From contig CAAEVU010000105.1 in the NCBI GenBank assembly GCA_900759575.1, forward strand, positions 1 through 16,579: DNA of 16,579 bases, in the 5' to 3' direction. Position 1 is the first letter of the stretch. Every line of letters starts with the position of its first letter. This document shows positions 1 through 6,586 of this stretch, in pieces. The position numbers and the translations under genes are program-made. The notes below the pieces were generated by a model. The model made no database searches. It had not been told where the DNA came from and saw only the letters and a list, made by a program, of their open reading frames with translations. The stretch is from Clostridia bacterium. Lineage in GTDB: Bacteria; Bacillota; Clostridia; Oscillospirales; Acutalibacteraceae.

Positions 1-1
1 A

Positions 2-223
2 CTGGAAGAAGTGGCTTCCTCCTTTGACGGAGTGGAAAGCTGCTATGCCATTCAAGCCGGCCGTGAGATCCGTATCATGGTAAAGCCCGATAAGGTCAAT
101 GACGAAAAGATGACCCTGCTGGCCCGGGAAATCTGCAAAAAGATCGAAGCCGATCTGGACTACCCCGGACAGATCAAGGTAAACATGATTCGGGAAAGCC
201 GGGCTGTGGACTACGCAAAATAA
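2..223 (+). CDS. rny: Ribonuclease Y, C-terminal end (partial)
   Basis: This is the 3' end of a gene whose start lies left of the window; the frame is open from base 2. The 73 visible residues match the conserved C-terminus of RNase Y, with the blocks SFDGVE, YAIQAGREIRIMVKP and DYPGQIKV and the terminal RESRAVDYAK. RNase Y is a membrane-anchored endoribonuclease that starts mRNA decay in Firmicutes; its KH and HD domains lie upstream and are not visible here, so only the C-terminal domain can be judged. The next gene is ymdB, the same order as in Bacillus subtilis, which supports the call. The GTG at 11 is internal, not a start. Confidence 0.95.
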   Translation: MEEVASSFDGVESCYAIQAGREIRIMVKPDKVNDEKMTLLAREICKKIEADLDYPGQIKVNMIRESRAVDYAK

Positions 224-289
224 TTTTTGGAGACCTGCTGGGCAAACTAATCCAGCCCGGGTTTTCAAAATGAAAGAACAGAAAACGAG

Positions 290-319
290 ACAGGGACGTG
301 CTTTTCGGTGCGTCCCTGT
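290..319 (+). terminator. Hairpin after rny, possible terminator
   Basis: ACAGGGACG (290-298) pairs with CGTCCCTGT (311-319). The stem can extend inward by two G-T wobbles and a C-G pair to a TTTTCG loop (302-307). Only a weak T-rich stretch follows (CTGGATTTTA, 321-330), so termination would be leaky. A smaller hairpin, GCTGG (237-241) with CCAGC (252-256), precedes it. It could be an incomplete rny terminator or an RNA processing or stabilising structure before ymdB. Confidence 0.5.
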
Positions 320-373
320 TCTGGATTTTAAGGCGGGCACCCGCTGCCCTGTGAAATAAATTGAGGAGAATCG

Positions 374-394
374 CGTTTCCAGCAGATGGAAACG
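374..394 (+). promoter_or_regulatory. Leader hairpin just upstream of ymdB ribosome binding site
   Basis: CGTTTCCA (374-381) and TGGAAACG (387-394) form a perfect 8-bp stem with a GCAGA loop. It ends ten bases before the Shine-Dalgarno sequence AGAAAGGAG (404-412) and 26 bases before the TTG start. There is no T-tract after it, so it is not an intrinsic terminator. Its position fits a 5' leader element affecting stability or translation of the ymdB mRNA, but the role is inferred. No convincing sigma-A promoter was seen between rny and ymdB, so ymdB may be co-transcribed with rny. Confidence 0.45.
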
Positions 395-420
395 TTCTAG
401 GGAAGAAAGGAGAAAACCTC

Positions 421-1191
421 TTGAATATTTTGTGTATCGGCGATGTGGTAGGCAGTCCCGGCTGTCAATTTCTCAGGGACCACCTGCCCGCTTTGAAAAA
501 AACAAAAGGCATTGACTTGGTCATTGCCAACGGGGAAAATTCCGCCGATGGAAACGGGATCACCCCCGCCTCCGCGGAATACCTGCTGGACAGCGGCGTG
601 GATGTGATCACCACCGGCAACCACAGTTTCCGCCGCCGGGAATCCTACGATTTTTACGATTCCTGCGAAACTCTGCTCCGCCCTGCAAACTATCCTGCCG
701 GAGCACCGGGCAAAGGGATGTGCATTGTGGATATGGGACGGGTCCAGGTTGGGGTGATCAACCTGATGGGCACGGTCTATTTGGAAAGTCTGCCCTGCCC
801 CTTTGAGACCTTGGAAAAGCTGCTGAAAACCCCCGATCTTCCCAAGATCATCGTGGTGGATTTTCACGCGGAGGCCACCGGGGAAAAACGGGCCATGGGA
901 TTTTTTGCCGACGGCCGGGTCACCGCCCTGTTCGGCACCCACACCCATGTGCAGACAGCTGACGAGACCATTCTTCCTCACGCCAGCGGCTACATTACCG
1001 ATGCCGGCATGACCGGGGTGATCGACTCGGTGCTGGGGGTAAAACCGGAGATTATCATCGGCAAACTCCGCTCCAAAATGCCCGCCCGGTTCGACTGGGC
1101 CAAGGGCCCCTGCAAAATGGATTGTGTTCTCTTCTCCGCCGATGAGCGCACCGGCCTGTGCACCGGGGTGGAACGGATTTCCCTCACGTAA
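421..1191 (+). CDS. ymdB: YmdB-family metallophosphoesterase (TIGR00282-like)
   Basis: This is a 256-residue calcineurin-like phosphodiesterase. Characterised members hydrolyse cyclic nucleotides, and B. subtilis YmdB influences biofilm and motility decisions and interacts with RNase Y. The metal site is complete: D8 (IGDVVG), E39-N40 (ANGEN), N67-H68 (TGNHSF), H149 (DFHAEAT), H174 and H176 (GTHTHVQTAD). This numbering is nearly identical to that of the B. subtilis protein (about 264 residues). I chose the TTG at 421 because it follows AGAAAGGAG with 8 bases of spacing and gives the family N-terminus MNILCIGDVVG. An in-frame TTG at 361 would add 20 residues unlike the family. The neighbour rny is the expected partner. 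Confidence 0.93.
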   Translation: MNILCIGDVVGSPGCQFLRDHLPALKKTKGIDLVIANGENSADGNGITPASAEYLLDSGVDVITTGNHSFRRRESYDFYDSCETLLRPANYPAGAPGKGMCIVDMGRVQVGVINLMGTVYLESLPCPFETLEKLLKTPDLPKIIVVDFHAEATGEKRAMGFFADGRVTALFGTHTHVQTADETILPHASGYITDAGMTGVIDSVLGVKPEIIIGKLRSKMPARFDWAKGPCKMDCVLFSADERTGLCTGVERISLT

Positions 1192-1246
1192 AAACCGGCT
1201 GTGCTGTAATCTCTCTGTCATAATAGAACCAGCTTTGTCATCTTTC

Positions 1247-1275
1247 TTGTCCCTCCAGATTCCCCATGCTATAAT
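1247..1275 (+). promoter_or_regulatory. Sigma-A promoter with extended -10 for the 1324 gene
   Basis: TTGTCC (1247-1252) is followed after exactly 17 bases by a consensus TATAAT (1270-1275), preceded by TG at 1267-1268 (extended -10). Transcription should start near 1282, giving a leader of about 40 bases before the gene at 1324. With the terminator at 1768-1804 it defines a single-gene transcription unit. Confidence 0.8.
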
Positions 1276-1323
1276 GAACTCAGGGAGGCCCTTCGACTGT
1301 GTTTGAAAAAAGGAGGAATTCTC

Positions 1324-1764
1324 ATGGGAAGAACCAAAAGAAACCTGAAATGGCTGGCGGTTTTAGGAGCCGTGGTGATCTGCTGTGCTGTGGCGGTCAC
1401 GGTATGGCTGGTCCAAAATCCCAAGCAAACCCTTTTTGACCTGGACCCGGAACAGGTGTCCGCCATCACAGTGAGCAACGGCAACAAAGTCACCCGCATG
1501 GACATTGACAATCCCCAGGAATACAAGGAGATTGTACAACTGCTCAACAGGTTCACCTATCGCTCCACAGAGGACACTCCCCCGGCCAGCGGTTGGAGCT
1601 ACCGGCTGGATGTGGAAACGGCCTCCGGTGTGGAACAGATTTACTTCACCGAAAGCGCCGTACGGGAATCCCACCCTGATGGAAGCTCTACGTTCTATTA
1701 CGGCCCGGTGGGATATTTTCGAAAACTGGTGGACCTGGCCGAGTCCGCCACCGATCCGCTCTAA
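1324..1764 (+). CDS. Membrane-anchored extracytoplasmic protein of unknown function
   Basis: I do not recognise this 146-residue protein as a named family. A basic start (MGRTKRNLKW) leads into one hydrophobic segment at residues 10-30, which reads as an uncleaved signal anchor. There is no lipobox. The remaining 115 or so residues are soluble and probably outside the cell: an acidic stretch, a DPEQVSAITVSNGNKVTRMDI segment typical of beta-strands, a helical part (EYKEIVQLLNRF), then alternating strands rich in aromatics (GWSYRLDVETASG, FYYGPVGYFRKLVDL). The layout recalls small beta-sandwich domains often found in clostridial lipoproteins, but that is only an impression. The ATG at 1324 follows AGGAGG (1311-1316) with 7 bases of spacing; a TTG at 1303 lies upstream of that site. 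It has its own strong promoter and terminator. Confidence 0.85.
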   Translation: MGRTKRNLKWLAVLGAVVICCAVAVTVWLVQNPKQTLFDLDPEQVSAITVSNGNKVTRMDIDNPQEYKEIVQLLNRFTYRSTEDTPPASGWSYRLDVETASGVEQIYFTESAVRESHPDGSSTFYYGPVGYFRKLVDLAESATDPL

Positions 1765-1767
1765 TCC

Positions 1768-1804
1768 AAAAGGGCTTGCCACCAAACCCGGCAAGCCCTT
1801 TTTT
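1768..1804 (+). terminator. Intrinsic terminator
   Basis: AAGGGCTTGCC (1770-1780) and GGCAAGCCCTT (1790-1800) form a perfect 11-bp stem with loop ACCAAACCC, followed by a run of T (1799-1804). It lies 5 bases after the stop of the small membrane protein gene and separates it from fakA. Confidence 0.92.
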
Positions 1805-1826
1805 ATATGGGATTTGCAGAAATCCA

Positions 1827-1865
1827 TTGACAACGATTGTATTTTTTAATTTTTTGTGATAAACT
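1827..1865 (+). promoter_or_regulatory. Candidate promoter for fakA
   Basis: The AT-rich stretch after the terminator holds a consensus -35 hexamer, TTGACA (1827-1832), with no good -10 at 17 bases. An alternative is TTGTAT (1837-1842), 17 bases, then TAAACT (1860-1865) preceded by TGA, an extended -10 shape. Start would be near 1872, before the Shine-Dalgarno site at 1893. A promoter is expected because a terminator lies upstream, but which hexamers are used is unclear. Confidence 0.4.
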
Positions 1866-1908
1866 ATTTAAAAACTATGACATCTATCTGGTGAAGGATG
1901 TGTTACCC

Positions 1909-3597
1909 GTGATTTTAGGTTCTCAACTGAAAAACGCTATTATATCCGGCTCCAACAATATTTCCAAGTATAAAAAGCAAGTCAACGAGCTGAACATTTT
2001 CCCCGTTCCCGATGGCGACACCGGCACCAATATGTCCATGACCATCGGCGCGGCAGCGGAAGAAATGAAAAAGCTGGAGGACTCTACTCCCGCTTCTCAG
2101 GTGGCAAAAAAGGCTGCTTCTTCCATGCTGCGGGGCGCTCGGGGCAACTCCGGCGTCATCTTGTCCCTGCTTTTCCGGGGCATTTCCAAAGGTCTGGAAG
2201 GCCGGGAAGAAATTTCCGCCGAAGACTTGGTTGCCGCATTGGAACTGGGTGTGGAGGAAGCTTATAAGGCTGTCATGAAACCCACGGAAGGCACCATCCT
2301 GACGGTGGCCCGTGTGGCTGCCGAGCGTGGCCGGGAAGCCCTGGAGCTGGGCAGCGACCCCATTCAGGTGTGGGACGCTGTCTGCATGGGTGCGGCTGAC
2401 GCCTTGGAAGAAACTCCCGAACTGCTGCCCGTGCTGAAAAAAGCAGGGGTGGTGGACGCTGGCGGACAGGGCTTGTGCCTGATTTTTGAAGGCATGCTCA
2501 GTGTGTTCCGCAGCGGGATCGTTTTGGAGTGCGGCCTTTCCGAAGAGGAAAAAGCTCAGGAAACCGCAGAATTCTTCCGCAACGTTGCCGCCGAGTTTGA
2601 CAGTGAGATCAACTTCACCTACTGCACCGAATTTGTGGTAGGCCGTGATCCGGAAGTCCAAAAGGACCCGCTGGAACTGCGGCTGTTCCTGGAAACCATC
2701 GGCGACTGCGTGGTTGTGGTGGACGACGACGAGATCATCAAGACCCATGTGCACACGGAAAATCCCGGCGATGCGCTGCAAGCCGCTTTACAGTATGGCC
2801 AGCTGCTCACCGTCAAGATTGAAAATATGAAAGAGCAGCACCGGAAGGCTGCTGAAGAAAACGAAGCTGCCAAGGCGGCTGCCCAGGAAAAGCCTCAGGA
2901 AGAGCGCAAGGCCTTGGAGCCCCAAGCTCCCACCGAGGAAGTGGGCTTCATTTCCGTGGCTGCCGGCGAAGGGCTGCAAAGCCTGTTCCGGGATTTGGGC
3001 TGCGCCAATGTGGTTAGCGGCGGCCAGACCATGAACCCCAGCACGGAAGACCTGCTGGAAGCCATTCTGGCCACTCCTGCCAAGAAGGTATTCGTGCTGC
3101 CCAACAACAAAAATATTCTGATGGCCGCGGAGCAAACCATTCCTCTGGCCACCGATCGGGAAGTCATTGTCATTCCCACCCGGACTATCCCCCAGGGACT
3201 TTCCGCCATGCTGGCCTTCGACCCTGACGCGGACGCAGACACCAACAAGGAAGCCATGCTGGAAGCCGCTTCCAACGTGGACACGGGTCTGGTGACTTTC
3301 GCTGCTCGTGATTCCGAATACGGCGGGCACACCATCCGGCACGGGGACATTTTGGGCTTGAAGAACGGCAAACTGGAGTACATTGAAAAAGATCCTGTTT
3401 CCGCTTGTGTGAAGGTGACCCGTTCCTTTGCGTCCAAACACACTTCCTTTGTCACCCTGATTTACGGTGAGGGCATCACCCAGGAACAGGCTGAGGAAGC
3501 CAAGCGCACTTTGGAAAACAAGCTTCACTCCGACGTGGAGATCACTTTGGTCGACGGCGGCCAGCCTGTGTATTATTTCATTATCTCCGTCGAATAA
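1909..3597 (+). CDS. fakA: Fatty acid kinase FakA (DhaL/DegV-associated, YloV family)
   Basis: This 562-residue protein phosphorylates fatty acids held by a FakB (DegV-family) carrier, feeding exogenous fatty acids into phospholipid synthesis. The N-terminal DhaL-type ATP domain (about 1-205) holds the Mg-binding motif PVPDGDTGTNM with D35 and D37, then RGARGNSGVILS, PTEGTILTVAR and AGVVDAGGQG. The middle domain has C239 (YCTEFVV) and H280/H282 (THVHTENPG), at the spacing of the proposed metal and catalytic residues of the Staphylococcus protein. A Glu/Ala-rich linker (307-344) leads to the C-terminal domain (SGGQTMNPST, NNKNI, TIPQG). I chose GTG 1909, 10 bases after GAAGGA (1893-1898), because it gives the family N-terminus; GTG at 1900 and TTG at 1837 are possible but add atypical residues. 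No fakB or asp23 gene is visible. recG lies two genes downstream. Confidence 0.92.
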   Translation: MILGSQLKNAIISGSNNISKYKKQVNELNIFPVPDGDTGTNMSMTIGAAAEEMKKLEDSTPASQVAKKAASSMLRGARGNSGVILSLLFRGISKGLEGREEISAEDLVAALELGVEEAYKAVMKPTEGTILTVARVAAERGREALELGSDPIQVWDAVCMGAADALEETPELLPVLKKAGVVDAGGQGLCLIFEGMLSVFRSGIVLECGLSEEEKAQETAEFFRNVAAEFDSEINFTYCTEFVVGRDPEVQKDPLELRLFLETIGDCVVVVDDDEIIKTHVHTENPGDALQAALQYGQLLTVKIENMKEQHRKAAEENEAAKAAAQEKPQEERKALEPQAPTEEVGFISVAAGEGLQSLFRDLGCANVVSGGQTMNPSTEDLLEAILATPAKKVFVLPNNKNILMAAEQTIPLATDREVIVIPTRTIPQGLSAMLAFDPDADADTNKEAMLEAASNVDTGLVTFAARDSEYGGHTIRHGDILGLKNGKLEYIEKDPVSACVKVTRSFASKHTSFVTLIYGEGITQEQAEEAKRTLENKLHSDVEITLVDGGQPVYYFIISVE

Positions 3598-3612
3598 CCA
3601 GCGTGACGCTGG
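3598..3612 (+). repeat. Short palindrome directly after fakA stop
   Basis: CCAGCGT-G-ACGCTGG is a perfect inverted repeat beginning on the base after the fakA stop codon. As RNA it would be CCAGC/GCTGG with a 5-base loop. No T-tract follows, so it is not a terminator on its own. It may protect the 3' end of the message or be part of the repeat region that follows. Confidence 0.5.
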
Positions 3613-3626
3613 ACCCATGTCGCGCC

Positions 3627-3692
3627 TTGGGCCGCTCACTTCGTTCGGGCGTGATGGGCATGAGCGCACGTCCGCGGTGACGATCATTTGGG
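3627..3692 (+). repeat. Non-coding direct repeat, copy A
   Basis: This is the first of two imperfect direct repeats with a period of about 75 bases, each running from TTGGGCCG to TTTGGG. Shared cores are TTGGGCCG, GTGATGG, TGAGCGCACGT and the closing TTTGGG. Near its start CGCTC (3633-3637) pairs with GGGCG (3647-3651) around a 9-base loop. I see no coding potential with a start signal in either strand. Confidence 0.65.
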
Positions 3693-3701
3693 TGCACTGT
3701 T

Positions 3702-3768
3702 TTGGGCCGTTCGTTCCGTTTGAGCGGTGATGGACGTGAGCGCACGTTCACGGAGGCCATACTTTGGG
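3702..3768 (+). repeat. Non-coding direct repeat, copy B
   Basis: Second copy of the repeat. Its hairpin, CCGTTC (3707-3712) with GAGCGG (3722-3727), also has a 9-base loop. Compared with copy A, a C-G pair became a T-G wobble and a T-G wobble became T-A, so base changes between copies keep the stem. A GTGAGCGCACGT block is shared almost unchanged. The stretch from here to the next gene (3769-3904) holds only the terminator at 3840-3871 and a Shine-Dalgarno site. Confidence 0.65.
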
Positions 3769-3839
3769 CAAAAGTTGCGTTCTCAGCGCCTATCTGTGCC
3801 GGCCGGTGAACCTTGTATCGCACCATCAAAGACTTACCC

Positions 3840-3871
3840 AGGAACCTTTCTTTCGGGAAAGGTTCCTTTTT
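3840..3871 (+). terminator. Intrinsic terminator between repeats and the ATPase gene
   Basis: AGGAACCTTTC (3840-3850) and GAAAGGTTCCT (3857-3867) form a perfect 11-bp stem with loop TTTCGG, followed by TTTTT. No convincing promoter fits between it and the next start codon at 3905: there is a TTGTCA at 3870-3875 but no -10 at a suitable distance. It either ends the fakA transcript with read-through into the ATPase-recG pair, or acts as an attenuator. Confidence 0.85.
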
Positions 3872-3904
3872 GTCAGGCAGCTTTTTTACCAGGAGGGCGC
3901 TTTT

Positions 3905-4420
3905 ATGAAACTCTATATTGTGGGGCCGGTAGGCAGCGGGAAAACCACTTTGGCCCGGCAGCTCTCCAAAGAAACCGGCATCCCCCGTTTTCATTTGGAC
4001 CGGGTAGCCCACCAACCGGACCCCGCATCCAAGATTGGCAATCGGAAACGTCCGGAAGCTGAACGGGATGCTCTGTTCCGCTCCATCCTCTCTCGGGAGG
4101 ACTACATTTTGGAGGACACCGGCCGTCTCTGCTTTGCCCAGGGTTTGGCGGCGGCAGACCACATTCTGCTGCTGGAACCCTCCACTCGGGTGCGGTTAGG
4201 CCGTATCCTGCGGCGTTGGTTCCGGCAAAACTTCGGTTTGGAACCTTGCAGTTACCGGCCCACCTGGGCCATGCTGGGCAACATGCTGGTTTGGACTCAC
4301 GCATACAACATGGGGGAAGATGGTGTGCGGGCCAGAGCACAGCAATACCCCGAAAAGCTCACTGTGGTCAGATCCAAGAAGGACCTGGAACAGTTTATGC
4401 GCAACATACAGCACGGATAA
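3905..4420 (+). CDS. Small P-loop ATPase, adenylate kinase/FlaR-like
   Basis: This is a 171-residue nucleoside-kinase-like P-loop protein. Walker A is GPVGSGKTT at residues 7-15, right after the first strand (KLYIV). It is followed by FHLDRVAHQPD, a position that in the family of small kinases annotated 'DNA topology modulation protein' carries an HLD-type substrate loop. There is a lid-like basic stretch (RLGRILRRWFRQ) and a C-terminal VVRSKKDLEQFM typical of the strand that closes the fold. The substrate is unknown. The ATG at 3905 is preceded by AGGAGG (3891-3896) with 8 bases of spacing; in-frame starts further upstream would read through the terminator. It ends right before the recG ribosome binding site, so the two are very probably co-transcribed. 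Confidence 0.85.
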   Translation: MKLYIVGPVGSGKTTLARQLSKETGIPRFHLDRVAHQPDPASKIGNRKRPEAERDALFRSILSREDYILEDTGRLCFAQGLAAADHILLLEPSTRVRLGRILRRWFRQNFGLEPCSYRPTWAMLGNMLVWTHAYNMGEDGVRARAQQYPEKLTVVRSKKDLEQFMRNIQHG

Positions 4421-4433
4421 AAGGAGGCGTAGT

Positions 4434-6473
4434 ATGCCGTCCCTGTTTGAAATGGATATTCAAAAACTGAAAGGCGTTGGGGAAAAACGGGGGAAACTTT
4501 TTCAAAAGTTAGGGGCTCCCACAGTGGGGGACTTGCTGCGCCTGTATCCCCGCACCTATGAGGATTGGAGCCTTCACACGCTCATTCGTGAGACCGTCCT
4601 CAACGAAGTGGCTGTCATCAAGGGGACTGTGCTCCACCGCCCTACGGAAACACGCATTCGAGGTGGGAAACTGCTTTATAAAACGGTTATCACCGACGGT
4701 GACTCCGACATGGTCCTCACCTTCTTCAACAACAAGTACATTCCCACTCTTTTGCGGGAAGGGGAAACCTACCTATTCCGGGGAAAAGTCACCGGGACCC
4801 TCCTTCGCCGGGAAATGGTTTCTCCGGAATTTCTAGCCGAATCCAAAAGTTTGGCCATTCAGCCTGTGTATCCTGCCACCCAGGGACTTTCTTCCCGGCA
4901 GATCGCGGCGGCAGTGCAAAACGCACTGGCCTTGCTGCCGGAACAGATCCACGACCCCATTCCCGATAAACTCCGGGAACAATATCATCTGTGCACCTTG
5001 CGTTATGCCCTGGAAACCATCCATTTCCCCAAGACCCCGGAAGAGCTTGCCACTGCCAGGTTCCGGCTGACTTTTGAAGAATTCCTGGTGCTGCAGCTGG
5101 GCCTTTTGCGGATCAAAAGCGGGCGGAAACAGGAAAATCTCCATCCTATCCCCGACCGTTTCCCCGAAGAGTTCGCCCAACTGCTCCCCTTTTCCTTAAC
5201 AGGAGCCCAACGTCGTGCCATTACGGAAGCCGTACACGACATGGCAGGGGAATCTCCTATGAACCGGCTGATCCAGGGGGATGTGGGCAGCGGTAAAACC
5301 GCCGTGGCCGCTGCTTTGTGCTGGGCGGTGATCCAAAACGGCATGCAGGCGGCTCTCATGGCCCCCACGGAGATCTTGGCCTCTCAGCATTACCATTCTT
5401 TAAACGCCCTGCTGGAACCTGCCAAGATCACCTGCGCACTGCTTACCGGTTCCGTGAAATCCGCGGAGAAAAAGAAGATCTATCAAGCCCTCAGCGATGG
5501 ACGGATTCAACTTGTCATTGGCACCCACGCTTTGTTGGGGGACAAAGTGGAGTTTCAAAACCTGGGGCTGGTCATCACCGACGAACAGCACCGGTTCGGT
5601 GTGGGCCAGCGGTCTGCACTGGCCAAAAAGGGCGCCTCTCCCCATTTGCTGGTCATGAGGGCCACCCCCATTCCCCGGACTTTGGCGCTCATGGTCTACG
5701 GCGACTTGGACATCTCCATATTGGACGAACTGCCCCCCGGCCGGCAAAAAATTGAAACATACCTGATTGACCCAGGGAAGCGCAGCCGGGCTTTTACCTA
5801 CGTGAAAAAGCATTTGGACCAGGGTAGGCAGGGGTACTTGATCTGCCCCCTTATCGAAGAGGACGAAAGCGGCATGATGAGTGTGCTTCAATACGGGGAA
5901 ACCGTGAAAGAAGCGTTTCCCACCTCTACTGTGGGAGTGCTGCACGGAAAGATGAAGCCTGCGGAGAAAGAACAGGTGATGGAAGCGTTTTCTCAGGGAA
6001 AGATCCAGCTGCTGGTCTCCACCACGGTGGTGGAAGTGGGAGTGGATGTGCCCAATGCGGTGATCATGGTCATTGAAAACGCGGAACGGTATGGGCTGTC
6101 CCAGCTTCATCAGCTTCGGGGACGGATCGGCCGAGGGAAATATCTTTCCACCTGTATCCTCATCACAGACGCTCAAAACGAGGACACCCTCAAGCGGTTA
6201 AAGCTTTTCCGGGACACCAGCGACGGGTTCAAAATTGCCGAAGCGGATCTGAAACTCCGCGGTCCTGGGGATTTCTTCGGCCAGCGGCAGCACGGTCTGC
6301 CCCAGCTAAAAATCGCTGACATGACCACCGATATGGAAGTCTTACGGCAGGCTCAGCGGTGCGCCAAAGATCTCTTTGCCACCCACGCTTTGGAACAGGA
6401 AGAATACCGCGGGCTGCGGGGGGAAATCCGCCGTTTGTTCGCAAAAACCGGCGGCGACGGGGTGGTTTTGTGA
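4434..6473 (+). CDS. recG: ATP-dependent DNA helicase RecG
   Basis: This 679-residue protein has the usual length for RecG, which reverses stalled forks and branch-migrates Holliday junctions. The N-terminal wedge/OB domain (about 1-240) starts with the helical KGVGEKRGKLFQKLG motif and the LYPRTYEDW block. The helicase core holds Walker A GDVGSGKT (282-289), a DEQH box (383-386), motif III as RATPIPRT (Arg409), STTVVEVGVDVPNA and motif VI QLRGRIGR (560-567). The tail GLRGEIRRLF is typical. Motif III normally reads TAT or SAT, so Arg409 is odd. ATG 4434 follows AAGGAGG (4421-4427) with 6 bases of spacing, and the Shine-Dalgarno begins on the base after the previous stop. A GTG at 4320 in frame is rejected because it overlaps the upstream gene and adds non-family sequence. 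Confidence 0.96.
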   Translation: MPSLFEMDIQKLKGVGEKRGKLFQKLGAPTVGDLLRLYPRTYEDWSLHTLIRETVLNEVAVIKGTVLHRPTETRIRGGKLLYKTVITDGDSDMVLTFFNNKYIPTLLREGETYLFRGKVTGTLLRREMVSPEFLAESKSLAIQPVYPATQGLSSRQIAAAVQNALALLPEQIHDPIPDKLREQYHLCTLRYALETIHFPKTPEELATARFRLTFEEFLVLQLGLLRIKSGRKQENLHPIPDRFPEEFAQLLPFSLTGAQRRAITEAVHDMAGESPMNRLIQGDVGSGKTAVAAALCWAVIQNGMQAALMAPTEILASQHYHSLNALLEPAKITCALLTGSVKSAEKKKIYQALSDGRIQLVIGTHALLGDKVEFQNLGLVITDEQHRFGVGQRSALAKKGASPHLLVMRATPIPRTLALMVYGDLDISILDELPPGRQKIETYLIDPGKRSRAFTYVKKHLDQGRQGYLICPLIEEDESGMMSVLQYGETVKEAFPTSTVGVLHGKMKPAEKEQVMEAFSQGKIQLLVSTTVVEVGVDVPNAVIMVIENAERYGLSQLHQLRGRIGRGKYLSTCILITDAQNEDTLKRLKLFRDTSDGFKIAEADLKLRGPGDFFGQRQHGLPQLKIADMTTDMEVLRQAQRCAKDLFATHALEQEEYRGLRGEIRRLFAKTGGDGVVL

Positions 6474-6546
6474 TCCCAGCCGTGGGAGTCAAGCATCCCT
6501 TTCCGGATGTGGATTCCTGGTGGGACAATCCTGCCAACAATTTTGT

Positions 6547-6586
6547 GTAAAAAAGAAGGGACCCAGTTGGGTCCCTTCTTTTTTAC
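6547..6586. terminator. Bidirectional terminator between recG and dacF
   Basis: A run from 6547 to 6564 ending AAGGGACCC pairs completely with 6569-6586, giving an 18-bp stem with an AGTT loop. The outer part is A-tract on one side and T-tract on the other, so it works for both the + strand recG message and the - strand dacF message. The dacF stop codon (6583-6585) lies inside the right arm. Confidence 0.93.

Noticed and set aside
397..1221. A 274-codon open frame on the - strand opposite ymdB
   Set aside because: It is antisense to a complete YmdB with every metal ligand, and its translation has no family features. It is a shadow of GC-rich coding sequence.
3581..4162. A 193-codon open frame on the - strand across the repeat region and the ATPase gene start
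   Set aside because: It spans a terminator and two repeats, opposes a better supported gene, and its Arg/Pro-rich sequence matches no family I know.
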